From the NCBI GenBank assembly GCA_963844055.1, contig CAWJMN010000001.1, forward strand, positions 2,666,001 to 2,730,000: a stretch of DNA of 64,000 nucleotides, in the 5' to 3' direction. Made by a program: the position numbers and the translations under genes. Position 1 is the stretch's first letter. Every line of letters starts with the position of its first letter. Origin of the DNA: CAWJMN01 sp963844055. Lineage in GTDB: Bacteria > Planctomycetota > Planctomycetia > Pirellulales > Pirellulaceae. The notes beneath the pieces are model-generated. The model was not told the DNA's origin. It ran no database searches and worked only from the letters and a program-made list of their open reading frames with translations. Of this stretch, positions 61,817 through 64,000 are shown piece after piece.

Positions 61817-61952
61817 AGCCAATGGTCTTGCCGCCTAATGATAAGAAATAGGCACGAGTCAACCTTGAGGCCGCTCGTGTAGCACTGCGACACGGATTCC
61901 GCTGAGTTCATTTATTGAACGGCAAAATCAGTGCCGCTCAGATATAGGTTTT

Positions 61953-63005
61953 CTAAACGGACACACCGGGCGAGGGATTCAACGCTTGGCGTAGAGAGGT
62001 GCGAAGGATGTCAGCAGCTTTCTCTGGCGTGACGGAGTTAATGAATACTCCGGTTGCCAGCTCAAAGCCCGCCACCTTCGTTAAGCGAGGAATAATCTCG
62101 ATATGCCAGTGATAATGATCAGGAGATGGAGTGTCAAAGGGTTCAGTATGGAAATACCAGTTATAAGCTGTAGGTCCGAGCGCACGCTCGATACTACCGA
62201 CCAAGTCGCGCGTAAAATTCGCAAGCTCACCAATCCCCCTATCTTCCAAGCTAAGGAAGGAAGAGGAGTGACGCTTGGGCAAAATCATGACCTGATAAGC
62301 AAACGAACTTGCCCAGGGACACAGGGCTACAAAGTGCTCGGTCTGGGCGACGATGCGTTCGCGGGCTTGAACTTCAGACTCTAAAACCGTACAGCCAATG
62401 CATTGCTCGGTCCGATCATGATGCCGCTTGGCGATGTTAAGTTGGCGGACAACATCCTCGGGTACCCAGGGCATCGCAATGATCTGTGAATGGGTGTGCT
62501 CAATCGAGGCGCCAGCCGCCGATCCTACATTCTTAAAAACCTGGGCGTATGCAAATCGGCCATCCTGCTTCAAGGCGGCAAGGCGATCACGGTAGGCCCG
62601 CATCGCACACCAAGCCTCATCTAACGTCAGCTCCGACCAGCTCACCACATGGCGAGGCGACTCGATCACGACCTCATGCTGTCCAAAGCCCGGCAAAAGA
62701 TGGAACCCTGGCGGGTCGCTCGTCCTCCCTGCTATTTCGGTATCCACCGTCACAGCGGGGAATCGATTGGGAACCACGCGCACTTGCCAGGGAACAACCC
62801 CTGCGGCAGTTTTGCGCAGGTCGGATGGCTGTGTGTAGTACGAGGCGATTGCCGGAGGCGTATCTACTTCATTCCCGGCACAGAATGGGCAGGGCTTTTT
62901 CGCCTCGCGCACGGCGGCTTCGACAAACTCATTGGGGCGAAGCGCCCGTTGGCTACCGATGATGACCCAGCGACCAGTCAGAGGATCTTGTCGGTATTCA
63001 GACAT
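61953..63005 (-). CDS. galT: Galactose-1-phosphate uridylyltransferase
   Basis: About 350 residues from the ATG used (a GTG 21 bases earlier is in frame; both have possible ribosome sites). It has a histidine-triad-like fold with two GalT domains. The zinc site begins at CPFCAGNE, and the active site is SIEHTHSQIIAMP, the HxHxQ motif whose second His forms the UMP intermediate. YNWYFHTEPFDTPSPDHYHW is the second half-site. It swaps UMP between UDP-glucose and galactose-1-phosphate. In glycogen clusters related genes link hexose activation to glucan synthesis. It lies between glgA and the GH57 gene on the same strand. Confidence 0.93.
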   Translation of the reverse strand: MSEYRQDPLTGRWVIIGSQRALRPNEFVEAAVREAKKPCPFCAGNEVDTPPAIASYYTQPSDLRKTAAGVVPWQVRVVPNRFPAVTVDTEIAGRTSDPPGFHLLPGFGQHEVVIESPRHVVSWSELTLDEAWCAMRAYRDRLAALKQDGRFAYAQVFKNVGSAAGASIEHTHSQIIAMPWVPEDVVRQLNIAKRHHDRTEQCIGCTVLESEVQARERIVAQTEHFVALCPWASSFAYQVMILPKRHSSSFLSLEDRGIGELANFTRDLVGSIERALGPTAYNWYFHTEPFDTPSPDHYHWHIEIIPRLTKVAGFELATGVFINSVTPEKAADILRTSLRQALNPSPGVSV

Positions 63006-63095
63006 ATTGCCCTGTGGTAGTGTCACGCCTTGAGCCCCTCAAAGCGTGTTTCCTAGTGCATGGTAATCATGTACCAACAAGGCAAGTCCCAGACA

Positions 63096-64000
63096 TCAGT
63101 GTCCAGACAAGCATCGTTGGCGATCCTGTTGATGACGCTCAAAAACTCGCTGATACAAATCGCCGTACTTCCGTGCGCTCGATGCCCAAGACCAGTCTTG
63201 CTGCATCCCATTGGTAACGATCTGCGCCCAGCGCTGCGGATCACTCCAATAGACTTCCAGTGCACGCGTTAATGTGCTGCCAAAGGCTTCGGCCGAATAG
63301 TCTTTAAAGGAAAAGCCGGTTCCTGCCTGGTCAAGGGTTGCCGCATCCGCATCGACCACAGTATCCGCCAGTCCACCGGTTGCCCGAACCACCGGTACCG
63401 CTCCATAACGCAAACTGTAAAGCTGATTTAGCCCGCAGGGCTCGTAATGGCTTGGCATCAGGAACAAATCGCTGCCGGCCTCAATCTGATGAGCGAGTGA
63501 CTCACTGAATTGCAAACGAGCCACCACTCGGTCTGGACGACGACGTTCTAACTCGGCCAAAAGGGCGTGATATTCTGGCTCACCTGTGCCGAGCACTACC
63601 CACTGCACTTCGCGATGATCGACCCAGTCCGACATGATCTTCGCAACAAGGTCCCAGCCCTTTTGGCAAGCAAGCCGCCCAATCATACCGATGACAGGTA
63701 CATCAGGCCGTTGTGGCAAACCAAGCTGCTCTTGCAAATGCGCCTTACAAGCGGCTTTGCCTACCTTCCAAGATTGCGAATCGTAATTTTTAACAAGGTG
63801 CGTATCCGCAGCAGGATTCCAAACCTCATACGCCACGCCATTCACGATCCCTTCCAAGACCGTACTTCGCTCTTTGAGCACACCTTCTAAGCCACAGCCC
63901 AGTTCCGGCGTTTGAATCTCTTGAGCGTAGGTCTCGCTGACGGTGCTAATCCCATCGGCAAACACCAACGCGGTTTTGAGCAGGTTGAGCTTGCCGTAGA
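63096..64000 (-). CDS. glgA: Glycogen synthase, C-terminal part (5' end beyond window edge)
   Basis: The last 301 codons of a GT5 starch/glycogen synthase. The frame enters at the window edge with YGKLNLLK, the usual FFGKINLLK-type helix, and then VFADGISTVSETYAQEI. The GT-B C-terminal half has the VNGVAYEVWNPAADTHL segment, VPVIGMIGRLACQKGWDLV (Lys-Gly pair for ADP-glucose), and the nucleotide-binding PSHYEPCGLNQLYSLRYG. The N-terminal half, with the KxGGL loop, is outside the window. It elongates alpha-1,4-glucan with ADP-glucose. It opens a minus-strand run with galT, GH57 and csrA. Confidence 0.95.
   Translation of the reverse strand, partial: YGKLNLLKTALVFADGISTVSETYAQEIQTPELGCGLEGVLKERSTVLEGIVNGVAYEVWNPAADTHLVKNYDSQSWKVGKAACKAHLQEQLGLPQRPDVPVIGMIGRLACQKGWDLVAKIMSDWVDHREVQWVVLGTGEPEYHALLAELERRRPDRVVARLQFSESLAHQIEAGSDLFLMPSHYEPCGLNQLYSLRYGAVPVVRATGGLADTVVDADAATLDQAGTGFSFKDYSAEAFGSTLTRALEVYWSDPQRWAQIVTNGMQQDWSWASSARKYGDLYQRVFERHQQDRQRCLSGH

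Noticed and set aside
1..64000. CRISPR arrays, insertion sequences, prophage genes, defence systems
   Set aside because: No repeat-spacer pattern, transposase, integrase, capsid or nuclease-defence gene was recognised on either strand.

Overview
The window looks like a chromosomal segment of a Planctomycetota bacterium, most likely from the Pirellulales. The main evidence is the planctomycete-type secreted gene set at 5.1-11.4 kb: a WD40 protein with an N-terminal cytochrome-like domain, a DUF1549/DUF1553 protein with CxxCH motifs, and a PPC-domain protein. Two-component systems, UDPGP-type uridylyltransferase, DUF1573, NHLRC2-like and HtrA paralogues are also typical of that group. No phage, insertion sequence, CRISPR array or rRNA was seen. 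Almost everything is core or lineage-typical metabolism, so the most interesting signals are inside genes and between them.

Layout. 0-11.4 kb: end of an HtrA-like protease, an atypical NtrB/NtrC-like pair, two tandem purine nucleoside phosphorylases, then the PPC/DUF1549/WD40 operon. 11.7-16.0 kb: a SulP anion transporter divergent from an OmpR-type regulator and kinase. 16.0-19.6 kb: a Lys/Ala-tailed small protein, tRNA-Ala(CGC) with promoter and terminator, a D-2-hydroxyacid dehydrogenase, and rnc followed by a PP-loop protein. 19.6-24 kb: a MoxR-DUF58-DUF4129 cassette. 24-34 kb: a thioredoxin-NHL protein, a DUF1573 protein behind a strong sigma-54-like promoter, DinB, HtrA, nadE, a methyltransferase, a release-factor-like protein and an SDR. 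34-41.2 kb: DUF309, then a run of ROK kinase, Ppx/GppA, PPK1, SixA and PPK2 that looks like a polyphosphate operon. 41.2-52.2 kb: FmdB, nnrE, an unknown Rossmann-membrane protein, a lipoprotein, HtrA, thiL-tsaE, a 38-residue membrane protein, two sugar nucleotidyltransferases, a lipase-like hydrolase and ruvX. 52.2-59.2 kb: SRP RNA, dnaX, recR, rpoN, murB and an FtsQ-like gene. 59.2-64 kb (minus strand): glgA (partial), galT, a GH57 glucanotransferase and csrA.

How the genes work together. The polyphosphate run holds two unrelated polyphosphate kinases, an exopolyphosphatase-type protein and a sugar kinase, suggesting coupled phosphate storage and sugar activation. The last segment groups alpha-glucan synthesis and remodelling next to csrA, a known regulator of glycogen metabolism in other bacteria. 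SRP RNA, dnaX and recR keep the order known from Firmicutes, but without ybaB. The dnaX gene carries a nine-A run exactly where a short gamma form would be made: both shifted frames stop within 8 codons of the run, as in the known Thermus dnaX slippage system. This is the best-supported unusual mechanism in the window.

Quality caveat. Four conserved genes (moxR, ppk1, ruvX, GH57) are each broken by a single-base indel in a 2-3 base run, while the rest of each protein is intact. Sequencing or assembly error is the likeliest cause.
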